Of a stretch of DNA of 43,392 nucleotides, positions 1 to 6,411 are shown piece by piece. A program made the translations under genes and the position numbers. Position 1 is the first letter of the stretch, and each line of letters begins with the position of its first letter. Origin of the DNA: an uncultured Propionibacteriaceae bacterium (GTDB lineage: Bacteria > Actinomycetota > Actinomycetes > Propionibacteriales > Propionibacteriaceae); NCBI GenBank assembly GCA_945911015.1, contig CAMDZW010000031.1:1-43392 (forward strand), read 5' to 3'. The notes under the pieces were generated by a model. That model did no database searches. It was not told the DNA's origin and saw only the letters and a list, made by a program, of their open reading frames with translations.

Positions 1-343
1 GGCCCAGTGTCTGGGTCAACTCACCGTAGGTCCTGTCGATCTGGGCCTGCAGTTCCTGGGTGCGACGCGGCGGGCGGACGAGCCAACCGTGGTCCCGGAA
101 GTGCCGCTTCACCTCGCCGGTGATGGTGGGAGTGGCGAACGCGGCGAAATCGCCTCGTACGGCGTCGTACCGTTGTGCCGCATGGACCAGCCCGACCCGG
201 GCGACCTGCCTCAGGTCCTCCAGATCCTCGCCTCGCCAGGCGTAACGGCGGGCGACGGAATCGGCCAGCCGAAGATGGTCGATGACCAGAGCGTCTCGAT
301 CGTCGGCCGAGATGTCACTGTGATGCTCAGAAAGGGTGCTCAT
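1..343 (-). CDS. SigB/SigF-family RNA polymerase sigma factor (N-terminal part)
   Basis: Sigma-70 family alternative sigma factor; only the first 114 residues lie in the window and the rest runs off the left edge. Region 2 is clear: residues 20-60 carry the core-binding helix (DHLRLADSVARRYAWRGEDL, then DLRQVARVGLVHAAQRYD), followed by the -10-recognition stretch FAAFATPTITGEVKRHFRD and the WLVRPPRR motif typical of SigB/SigF/SigG-type factors. The ATG at 343 is preceded by an AAGGA Shine-Dalgarno about 8 nt upstream. By family, it would direct general-stress or stationary-phase transcription. The next genes on the same strand (alcohol dehydrogenase, SDR remnant) are of the kind often found in SigB regulons, which fits but does not prove a link. 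No anti-sigma factor is visible, though it could lie outside the window. Confidence 0.85.
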   Translation of the reverse strand, partial: MSTLSEHHSDISADDRDALVIDHLRLADSVARRYAWRGEDLEDLRQVARVGLVHAAQRYDAVRGDFAAFATPTITGEVKRHFRDHGWLVRPPRRTQELQAQIDRTYGELTQTLG

Positions 344-445
344 CACCCGTCCTTTGCTTGCAACCGGAACGGGAGCTGTTGCCTCAACTCCTTCATCCTC
401 ACCAAACCACGCAGGTGGGCCGGAAACAACCCCCGGTCGGGCAGC

Positions 446-1618
446 TCAGGGGTGGAGGACGACCTTGATGCAGCCCTCCTCCTTGTTCTGGAACATCTGA
501 TAACCCAGCGGGCCGTCTTCCAACCGAAGGTGGTGGCTCACCAGATCTGACACCCCGAGCGGATCCGTCGGGTCCTCGACCAGCGGCAACAGGTCGTCGG
601 TCCATCGCCGTACATTGCACTGGCCCATGCGCAACTGCAGCTGCCGGTCAAACATCTCCCGCAGGGGCAGGGGATCGACCTCACCGCCGTACACACCGGC
701 AATCGAGATCGTGCCACCACGGCGCACGGCTGACATCGCCGTACGCAATGCGGTGAGCCGGTCCACCCCAACCTTCTCGAACAAGGGTTTGCCCAAGGCC
801 CCGGGCAAGGCGGTCGCGACTCGCTGCGCCGCGGCCACCGGTGAGCCACCCGCCTCCATTCCGACCGCATCGATCGAGGCATCGGTGCCCCTGCCCTGGG
901 TGGCTGCTCGGATCTGCTCAGTGACGCCGACGCCCGCATCGTGGGTGATCACGCCGTACCGATCGGCCAGCCGTCGTCGTTCGGGGACGGGGTCGATGCC
1001 GTACACCTGGATCCCGAGATGACCGGCGATCCGGGCACAGAGCTGGCCGACCGGGCCCAGTCCGACCACCGTGAGGCTGTCACCGGCCCGGACCCCGGCA
1101 TACTGGACCGCCTGCCAGGCGGTCGGCAAGATGTCGGAGAGAAAGAGGTAGCGCTCATCGTCGGGTTCGGGGTCCACCACGATCGGGCCGTGGTCGGCGA
1201 ACGGCACCCTGAGGAACTCGGCCTGTCCACCGGGCACGGAGCCGTACAACTCGGTGTAGCCGAACAGGGCGGCACCGCTGCCGTGCGCGCGTACCTGTGT
1301 CGTCTCGCACTGGGATTGCAGACCCTTGAGGCAGAAGAAACAGGTGCCGCAGGCGATGGTGAACGGGACGACTACGCGGTCGCCGACGGTGAGTCGCCTG
1401 ACTCCGGGACCGATCTCGACCACCGTGCCCATGGCTTCGTGGCCGAGGATGTCGCCGCGCTGCAGAAAGGGGCCCAGGATCTCGTACAGGTGTAGGTCCG
1501 AGCCACAGATCGCGGTGGAGCTGACGTCGATGATCGCATCGCCGTCCTCGACGATCGCTGGGTCCGGGACGCGGTCGATCCGGACGTCACGGCGTCCATG
1601 CCAAGTGAGGGCGCGCAT
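446..1618 (-). CDS. Zinc-dependent alcohol dehydrogenase (MDR superfamily, FdhA-like)
   Basis: A 390-aa medium-chain dehydrogenase that oxidises an alcohol or aldehyde adduct with NAD(P). The catalytic zinc site shows as Cys38 in AICGSD and the GHEAMG motif near residue 60. The structural zinc lobe is intact (CGTCFFCLKGLQSQC, around 90-106). The Rossmann nucleotide motif is GLGPVG near residue 186. The inserted segment before RRGGTISIAGVYGG resembles glutathione-independent formaldehyde dehydrogenase-like proteins, so small aldehydes are plausible substrates, but the true substrate cannot be read from sequence. The ATG at 1618 lies 3 nt after the stop of the SDR remnant, with a purine-rich GGGAAGGG about 10 nt upstream, so it is probably translated from a transcript starting above 2013. 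About 100 nt separate its stop from the sigma factor start. Confidence 0.9.
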   Translation of the reverse strand: MRALTWHGRRDVRIDRVPDPAIVEDGDAIIDVSSTAICGSDLHLYEILGPFLQRGDILGHEAMGTVVEIGPGVRRLTVGDRVVVPFTIACGTCFFCLKGLQSQCETTQVRAHGSGAALFGYTELYGSVPGGQAEFLRVPFADHGPIVVDPEPDDERYLFLSDILPTAWQAVQYAGVRAGDSLTVVGLGPVGQLCARIAGHLGIQVYGIDPVPERRRLADRYGVITHDAGVGVTEQIRAATQGRGTDASIDAVGMEAGGSPVAAAQRVATALPGALGKPLFEKVGVDRLTALRTAMSAVRRGGTISIAGVYGGEVDPLPLREMFDRQLQLRMGQCNVRRWTDDLLPLVEDPTDPLGVSDLVSHHLRLEDGPLGYQMFQNKEEGCIKVVLHP

Positions 1619-1621
1619 GGC

Positions 1622-1768
1622 TCACAAGCCCTTCCCGCCGGTGACCGGCAGCACCGCACCGGAGGTGTAGCTTGCCTCGTCCGAGGCCAGATACACATAG
1701 GCCCCGGCCAGTTCGGACGGTTGGCCGGCCTCGTGGTCGGCGGAGCGGGGATCCGGTGGGTCGGTCAT
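1622..1768 (-). pseudogene. Remnant of a short-chain dehydrogenase/reductase (C-terminal end only)
   Basis: A 48-codon ORF whose last 35 residues are a good match to the C-terminus of GSP39-type SDR oxidoreductases: GQPSELAGAYVYLASDEAS followed by YTSGAVLPVTGG. No nucleotide-binding TGxxxGIG motif, NNAG motif or Tyr-x3-Lys catalytic pair exists upstream in any frame; that space is occupied by the Cys-rich gene. An ATG at 1768 overlaps the Cys-rich gene's stop as ATGA, so the fragment may still be translated. It is best read as the scar of a deletion that removed about 240 residues of an SDR gene. Seen: the truncation. Inferred: that a full gene was once present. Confidence 0.7.
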
Positions 1769-2013
1769 GACCTCTCCCGCGTGTTGTCCACGGCCGCGGG
1801 CTGGCCGGACTGCCGGGCACAGTGCGCGCAGCAGAAGATGCCCGCGTCGGTGTCGATGCCGTGGCCGATGATCTGGCATCCGCATCGACCGCACAGGGGT
1901 GCGAGCGCCGAGATTGCGCACTCGAAGCTGTCGAAGGCATGCTCGGCGCCGTCTGCGGTGCGGATCACGAACGCCTGGGCGTAGTCGTTGTGGCAATGGC
2001 TGCAGGTAGTCAC
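1765..2013 (-). CDS. Small Cys/His-rich metal-binding-like protein (unknown function)
   Basis: An 82-aa protein with nine cysteines arranged as knuckles: CSHC at residues 4-7, FEC in the middle, then CGRCGC followed by GHG, and CCAHC. This suggests two zinc-ribbon-like sites or a metallothionein-like role. Similar small proteins occur beside stress oxidoreductases in actinobacteria, but their function is not established as far as I know. I chose the GTG at 2013 because a GGAGG Shine-Dalgarno lies 7 nt upstream; an ATG at 2040 in frame lacks one. The stop overlaps the ATG of the SDR remnant by 4 nt (ATGA). It is the first gene of the stretch leading to the alcohol dehydrogenase. Confidence 0.7.
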   Translation of the reverse strand: MTTCSHCHNDYAQAFVIRTADGAEHAFDSFECAISALAPLCGRCGCQIIGHGIDTDAGIFCCAHCARQSGQPAAVDNTRERS

Positions 2014-2082
2014 TGGTCGACCTCCTGATAGGGGGACCAATCACCTACCCCGTCGACGGCGACCGAAACAGGCGCCGCAGCC

Positions 2083-3132
2083 TCACACGTCCTGCTGGCC
2101 CAGGACCACCTGGTCGACGGTGGCCGTGGTGAGGCGTACCTCGACCCGGACCTCGTCACCGATCTCGGGTGGGCTGACATCGCCGGGGACCAGCACCATG
2201 CTCGACTGCATGTGCGGCGGTTCGGCGAACCACCGCTTCCGTCCCCCGATCGTGTACGGCGACAGTGCCCGTCCCAGCGCCTCGAGGGAACCGGTGGCCA
2301 CCGAAATGAGGCGGGAGCGCAGGCTCCGCGCCGACGTCGGTGCCTCCATGGCGATGCCGTTGGCGGTGCCGCCGGCAAGAATGACGACCCAACCGCTGCG
2401 GGGGGCCTTGCGTTGCCAGTAGCCGATCTCGTCGCCGCGTTCGACCCGGTGGACATCCAGGACGGTGGCGGTGGCCAGCCGCGTCTCGGGCGCGCCCAGC
2501 CACAGCTGGGTGCCCATGCGCATGCGGAGATCCACCCCGAGGGACTCGGTGATCCGCCGGGCGTCGGCGATCGGCAGATGGGAGAACCAGATCGGGCCCG
2601 GTCGGGCGGCATGACAGGCCGCTGCGAGGGTCTCGGCCTCCTTGACCCGGCCGGTTTCGGCATGGGGGAGATGGATCACCCAGCCGGCGAAGTCGAGAGT
2701 GTCGGGCAGCTCGCTGACGGCGCCGAGCTGGGTGGGTGGCATGCCGTGGCGACGCATGGAGGTCATCACCTCGGCCAGGAGCCGGGTCCGGATGCCGGTG
2801 GCTCCGAGCCGGGCGATGTCGTCGACCCGGGACACGGTGGGGATGACCCGGGGATCCTCGGCCGCCCGGGTCGAGGCGGCGTCCTGGTCGAGCCACGGGT
2901 TCAGCACCACGATGTCGCCGGAGAACGCGTCCCGTACGGCCTCGATCTCGGCGGGAACGCCGACGGCGATGGTGTCGACGCCGAGTCGCTGCGCCTCCTC
3001 GGCCAGCAGCGGAAGGCCGTAGCCGTACCCGTTTCCCTTGGCGACCGGCACCAGTCCGGGAGTCGCCTCGGTCACGGTCTGCAGATGGGTACGCCAAGCG
3101 GCAGCGTCCACGGTCAGGGTCAGTCCACTCAC
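2083..3132 (-). CDS. Alanine-racemase-like fold-type III PLP enzyme
   Basis: A 349-aa protein with the N-terminal alanine racemase signature VAKGNGYGYG near residue 30, whose Lys would bind PLP. A C-terminal beta-domain follows (MGTQLWLGAP, then a YWQRK and GGTANG stretch), as in alanine racemases, but the family is diverged and total length is slightly short. It probably racemises or binds an amino acid; D-alanine supply is one option, another amino acid equally possible. The gene lies 28-34 nt downstream of a FemX-type transferase on the same strand, which points to a cell-wall role. GTG codons at 3138 and 3132 are both possible. I favour 3132 because a TACAGT hexamer at 3139-3144 ends exactly 6 nt before it, matching the leaderless layout of other genes here. 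Confidence 0.8.
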   Translation of the reverse strand: MSGLTLTVDAAAWRTHLQTVTEATPGLVPVAKGNGYGYGLPLLAEEAQRLGVDTIAVGVPAEIEAVRDAFSGDIVVLNPWLDQDAASTRAAEDPRVIPTVSRVDDIARLGATGIRTRLLAEVMTSMRRHGMPPTQLGAVSELPDTLDFAGWVIHLPHAETGRVKEAETLAAACHAARPGPIWFSHLPIADARRITESLGVDLRMRMGTQLWLGAPETRLATATVLDVHRVERGDEIGYWQRKAPRSGWVVILAGGTANGIAMEAPTSARSLRSRLISVATGSLEALGRALSPYTIGGRKRWFAEPPHMQSSMVLVPGDVSPPEIGDEVRVEVRLTTATVDQVVLGQQDV

Positions 3133-3138
3133 CCCCAC

Positions 3139-3144
3139 ACTGTA
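3139..3144 (-). promoter_or_regulatory. Candidate -10 element (TACAGT) of the alanine-racemase-like gene
   Basis: TACAGT on the minus strand, 6 nt before the GTG at 3132. It fits the TAnnnT pattern seen before seven other genes in this window. No convincing -35 is visible. It implies a leaderless transcript in addition to any read-through from the FemX-type gene. Confidence 0.4.
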
Positions 3145-3166
3145 GGCGAGTGACCGTCGTGGGACA

Positions 3167-4294
3167 TCAGCCGCGGCGGCTCATGTACCAGTCGAAGGCC
3201 TTGTAGAGGGGACGGTTGATCGGGAGGTCCCACTCGCCGAGGTATTCGACGATCTCGCCGCCGGTGCCGACCTTGAACTGGATCAGCCCGAGCTCGGGGT
3301 CGCCGGCCCCGACGCCGGGGGTGACACCGCGCAGGTCGTAGACGGTGGCGCCGGCATCGCGGGCGTCCTGGATCATCTGCCACTGGATGGCGTTCGAGCC
3401 GCGGACATCACGCTTGGCGGTGGAGCTGGCGCCGTAGGAGTACCAGCAGTGGGTGCCGACCCGGATCCAAATCGTGGCGGCCACCAGGGTGCCGTCGTGA
3501 TGGGCGAGGTAGAGCCGGATCCGTTCCGGATCCTCTTCGGCCAGAGCCCGGTACATGGTCTGGAAGTACGGCAGCGGGCGCGGCCCGAACCCGTCGCGCT
3601 CGGCGGTCTCTACGTAGAGCTGGTGGAAGGCCGGCAGATCGGTCGGGCCGCCCACGGTGACCTCGACCCCCATTTTGGCTGCCTTCTTGATGTTGCGGCG
3701 CCACTGCTGGTTCATCCCGGCCAGGAGATCATCGGTGGTCCGGTCGGCCAGCGGCAGCCAGAAGTTGTACGCAGGCTGGCCGGCGGCAAAGCCTGCGCTG
3801 GTCCTCGGCGGGATCCAGCCGGCGTCGAGCAGGCGCTGCCGGATCCGGGCACCGTCGGGATCAGTGTCGGTGGCCCGGACTTCGAGGAGTGAGGTGACGT
3901 TCTCGTCCGCGACAGCCGCCTTGATGGTGGCGTTGTCCCAGCGGCGGTAAATCTGGGTCGGGCCGATCCGGACTCCGAACGCGCCTCGCTTGCGCAAGTG
4001 CGCGACCATCGGAGACAGGTGGGCGGCCACGTCATGGATGCCCGGCCAGTCCAGCACCGGGCCCTCCGGCAGATAGGCCAGGTGACGCTTGACCTTGGGG
4101 AGCTGGCGGTAGAGCACGAGCGCAGCACCGATCGGTTCGGGGCCGCTCTCGGAGTCGAACCAGCCGAGCGACTCGGAGCGCCACTCCGACTTCACACGAG
4201 CCCACGCCGGGGTCTGCAGGAAGCTGGCTGCCCCGAAGCGGTCGAGGACAGCCAGATGCTCCTCGCTGGAGATGGTTCGTACGGTGATCGTCAC
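3167..4294 (-). CDS. FemX/MurM-type peptidoglycan bridge aminoacyltransferase
   Basis: A 375-aa FemAB-family protein that would add an amino acid from aminoacyl-tRNA to the lipid II stem peptide in the cytoplasm. Family features run the whole length: the N-terminal SFLQTPAWARVKSEW segment, YLPEGPVLDW near residue 75, the NFWLPLADRTTDDLLAGMNQ segment followed by WRRNIKKAAKMG near 195, and the C-terminal GNAT half with YSYGASSTAKRD, SNAIQWQMIQDA and YDLRGV. The closing LYKAFDWYMSRR is also typical of the family. No signal peptide or coiled-coil tRNA arm is evident, so it is closer to FemX/MurM than FemA. The start is GTG 4294: a TAGGGT hexamer at 4302-4307 ends 7 nt before it and no Shine-Dalgarno is present, suggesting a leaderless message. 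Confidence 0.88.
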   Translation of the reverse strand: MTITVRTISSEEHLAVLDRFGAASFLQTPAWARVKSEWRSESLGWFDSESGPEPIGAALVLYRQLPKVKRHLAYLPEGPVLDWPGIHDVAAHLSPMVAHLRKRGAFGVRIGPTQIYRRWDNATIKAAVADENVTSLLEVRATDTDPDGARIRQRLLDAGWIPPRTSAGFAAGQPAYNFWLPLADRTTDDLLAGMNQQWRRNIKKAAKMGVEVTVGGPTDLPAFHQLYVETAERDGFGPRPLPYFQTMYRALAEEDPERIRLYLAHHDGTLVAATIWIRVGTHCWYSYGASSTAKRDVRGSNAIQWQMIQDARDAGATVYDLRGVTPGVGAGDPELGLIQFKVGTGGEIVEYLGEWDLPINRPLYKAFDWYMSRRG

Positions 4295-4301
4295 GCCCGC
4301 G

Positions 4302-4307
4302 ACCCTA
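4302..4307 (-). promoter_or_regulatory. Candidate -10 element (TAGGGT) of the FemX-type gene
   Basis: TAGGGT on the minus strand ending 7 nt before the GTG start at 4294; no ribosome binding site lies between. This is consistent with leaderless transcription. No clear -35. Confidence 0.5.
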
Positions 4308-4352
4308 CCGAACCGAAACCAAGGCGGCGAATGAGCGTGTGGGGGACGCAGA

Positions 4353-4383
4353 ACGGGGCCCGTCCCAGTGGGACGGACCCCGT
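4353..4383 (-). terminator. Hairpin downstream of the family-5 binding protein gene
   Basis: Inverted repeat ACGGGGCCCGTCCC / GGGACGGACCCCGT with a 3-nt loop and one C/A mismatch, beginning 27 nt after the stop at 4411. There is no U-run. It also separates this gene from the FemX-type gene's own promoter. Confidence 0.65.
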
Positions 4384-4410
4384 CGGAGTGCTCAGATCTG
4401 ACTGGTCAGA

Positions 4411-6114
4411 TCAGGCAGCCCAGCCGACGTCCTGCGGCTTGCCGAGGAAGAACAGGCCTGCGCCGTAGTTGGCCAGCCCCTCCTTGACCGCAACGATTGT
4501 CGGACCATTCTCGGTCGGGAAGATGCCGCCGAGCTGGAAGGCCTCGACCTCGAGCTCATTGAGGGCCTTGATCTGCTCGTCGGGATCACCGATGGAGGCA
4601 GCCTCCCTGATCTTGGCGTCGAACTCCTTCGAGCCGGTGCTCGAGAAGTTCAGACCCGAGTCCGAGCAGTACAGCTGGCAGAAGTACGCCGGTCCGAACG
4701 GGTCGGTCGACGAGAAGCCGAGCAGGAAGAACTCGAAGGTGCGCTCGTTGTAGGTCTTGGAGAACTCAGCCGAGGCAACGTTCTCGATCTTCAGGTCAAC
4801 ACCGATCTGCTTCAGCATGTCCTGGAAGGCCGCAGCGCGAGCCTTGGTGACCGGGGCATCACCGGTGGTGGTGTAGCGGATCTCCAGACGGGTGCCGTCC
4901 TTCTCGCGGATGCCGTCGGAGCCTTCGGTCCAGCCGGCCTCGTCGAGGAGAGCCTTGGCCTCGTCGACGTTGTAGTCCATGCCGGCTTCGGTGACATTGT
5001 CACGGTAGCCGTCCTGCCACGGGAAGAGCATGAACGAACCGGGCTGCTCCTCGGTGTAGTCCATGCCGTCGTAGGTGATGTCGAGGATCGTCTTGCGGTC
5101 GATGGCCTTGAGGATGGCCTGGCGGACCTTGACGTCCTCCAGGTTCTCGGCCTCGGCGTTCAGCGCGATCAGACCATTGGAGGGGGTGGCGGAGCGGCGG
5201 ATCTCGATGCCGTCCATGCCCTCGACCTGTGCCATGCGGTCCTTGGTGCCGACACCGGTGGCGTCGATCTCACCATTGCGGAAGGCGTTCAGCGAAGCCT
5301 GCGACTCCATCTGGACGTAGATGCGCTGATCGAGCTTGCCCTTGTCGCCCCACCACTTCGGGTTGCGCTCGAAGATGGCGGTGGTCTCGGTGATCTCCTT
5401 CACCTGGTACGGTCCGGCGCCCCACTCGGGGTGAGGGTTGCGGCCGTCGTAGGCGGTATTGAAGGTCTCGGCGTCCTTGGCGGCATCGGGGTGGAGGACC
5501 TGGTTGAACTGTCCACGCCACCAGGCCCAGTTGTCACCGAAGGTGACCACGGCCTGCTTGTCGTTCTCGCCCGGCTCGACGGAGATGATGCGCTCGTAGC
5601 CGTCGGTGGAGCTCGGCTGGAAGTCGCTGTCGTAGGTCTTGTTGGCCTGCCAGGTGACTTCGAAGGCGCGCCAGTCGATCGGAGTGCCGTCGTTGAACAC
5701 GGCCTCGTCACGGATGGTGTAGGTGACGACCGTGTTGTCACCCTCGGTGCGATCCTCGACGCTGACCAGGTAGTCATCGTTGAACGACCACTCACCGTCG
5801 GGCGTGTAGAGGGCCAGAACCGGGTTGTACCACTGCCACAGTGTGGTGGTGTACAGCGTGCCGCCTGAGTGGAACGGGTTCATCTGAGGAGTGATCTCAG
5901 GCAGGGAGGTGGTCAGGGTGCCACCATCGGCGATGGCGTCACGGTCCAGCGGGTTGATCTCGGCGGTCTCGCTGGCCAGATCAGTGTTGGACACCGCCGG
6001 TGGGGTGGTCTCGTCGCCGGACGGGCCGCCGTTGTTCTGCGGCTGGCACGCGGCCAGCGTGGCCGCGAGCGCGGCGGCCAGGGTCACGGCCCCGACCGTT
6101 TTCATGGACTTCAT
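4411..6114 (-). CDS. ABC transporter substrate-binding lipoprotein, family 5 (Dpp/Opp type)
   Basis: A 567-aa extracytoplasmic binding protein. It starts with a lipoprotein signal peptide ending in the lipobox LAAC (Cys about residue 23), then a Gly/Asn/Pro/Thr-rich linker. SBP_bac_5 features follow: YTIRDEAVFNDGTPIDWRAF near 150, GAGPYQVKEI near 235, ERNPKWWG, then VRQAILKAIDRKTI near 330, and a C-terminal lobe with YNERTFEFFLLGFSSTDP. The ligand may be peptides, opines or oligosaccharides; sequence alone does not decide. The ATG at 6114 has GGAGAA 8 nt upstream. The gene lies downstream of the matching permease and ATPase genes but is separated from them by about 300 nt including a strong hairpin, so it probably has its own promoter and a higher expression level. 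Confidence 0.9.
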   Translation of the reverse strand: MKSMKTVGAVTLAAALAATLAACQPQNNGGPSGDETTPPAVSNTDLASETAEINPLDRDAIADGGTLTTSLPEITPQMNPFHSGGTLYTTTLWQWYNPVLALYTPDGEWSFNDDYLVSVEDRTEGDNTVVTYTIRDEAVFNDGTPIDWRAFEVTWQANKTYDSDFQPSSTDGYERIISVEPGENDKQAVVTFGDNWAWWRGQFNQVLHPDAAKDAETFNTAYDGRNPHPEWGAGPYQVKEITETTAIFERNPKWWGDKGKLDQRIYVQMESQASLNAFRNGEIDATGVGTKDRMAQVEGMDGIEIRRSATPSNGLIALNAEAENLEDVKVRQAILKAIDRKTILDITYDGMDYTEEQPGSFMLFPWQDGYRDNVTEAGMDYNVDEAKALLDEAGWTEGSDGIREKDGTRLEIRYTTTGDAPVTKARAAAFQDMLKQIGVDLKIENVASAEFSKTYNERTFEFFLLGFSSTDPFGPAYFCQLYCSDSGLNFSSTGSKEFDAKIREAASIGDPDEQIKALNELEVEAFQLGGIFPTENGPTIVAVKEGLANYGAGLFFLGKPQDVGWAA

Positions 6115-6337
6115 GAGTATTTCTCCTTTTTCGTCGTACGGCCTTGTGGGCCGCAGTCGGATCTGTGTTGTGGTGAGGATGTCGCCGGGCCGACCCGAGG
6201 CCGGTTCGCGGCGTGGTCTGCGTCAGCGGTGGTGGCACGCATGCCGGTGATCGACACCCTCCTTCCCCACCAGGTCAGGAACCACAGTGGTGCACTGTTC
6301 CTGCTTTGTCGGCGGCAGTGTGATGTAGAGGGGACAA
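6115..6337. other. Leader region between hairpin and binding-protein gene
   Basis: About 220 nt without a supported gene. It holds the Shine-Dalgarno of the binding-protein gene (GGAGAA near 6121-6126). An imperfect inverted repeat CACCA..TGGTG lies at about 6270-6290. I could not pick a convincing -35/-10 pair. Short ORFs here have no homology I recognise. Confidence 0.4.
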
Positions 6338-6374
6338 CGACTGACGAACGGACAACCCGGTCGTTGGTCAGTCG
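6338..6374 (-). terminator. Hairpin after the fused ATPase gene
   Basis: Arms of 13 nt at 6338-6350 and 6362-6374 (CGACTGACGAACG / CGTTGGTCAGTCG, 12 of 13 paired) with an 11-nt loop, 38 nt past the stop of the ATPase gene. It probably terminates, or attenuates, the permease-permease-ATPase transcript before the binding-protein gene. It could instead be an mRNA 3' stabiliser. Confidence 0.6.
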
Positions 6375-6411
6375 GGCTGGGAAGATCTCCCTCCAACAGG
6401 ATCCGTTCGGG

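Noticed and set aside
344..445. SigF/SigB-type autoregulatory promoter before the sigma factor
   Set aside because: A GTTT with 15-nt spacing to GGTTTG exists, but the second box matches GGGTAT poorly; too weak to list.
1768..2044. Upstream part of the SDR remnant's open frame as SDR coding sequence
   Set aside because: The frame stays open but its translation has no SDR motifs and overlaps the Cys-rich gene; only the tail is homologous.
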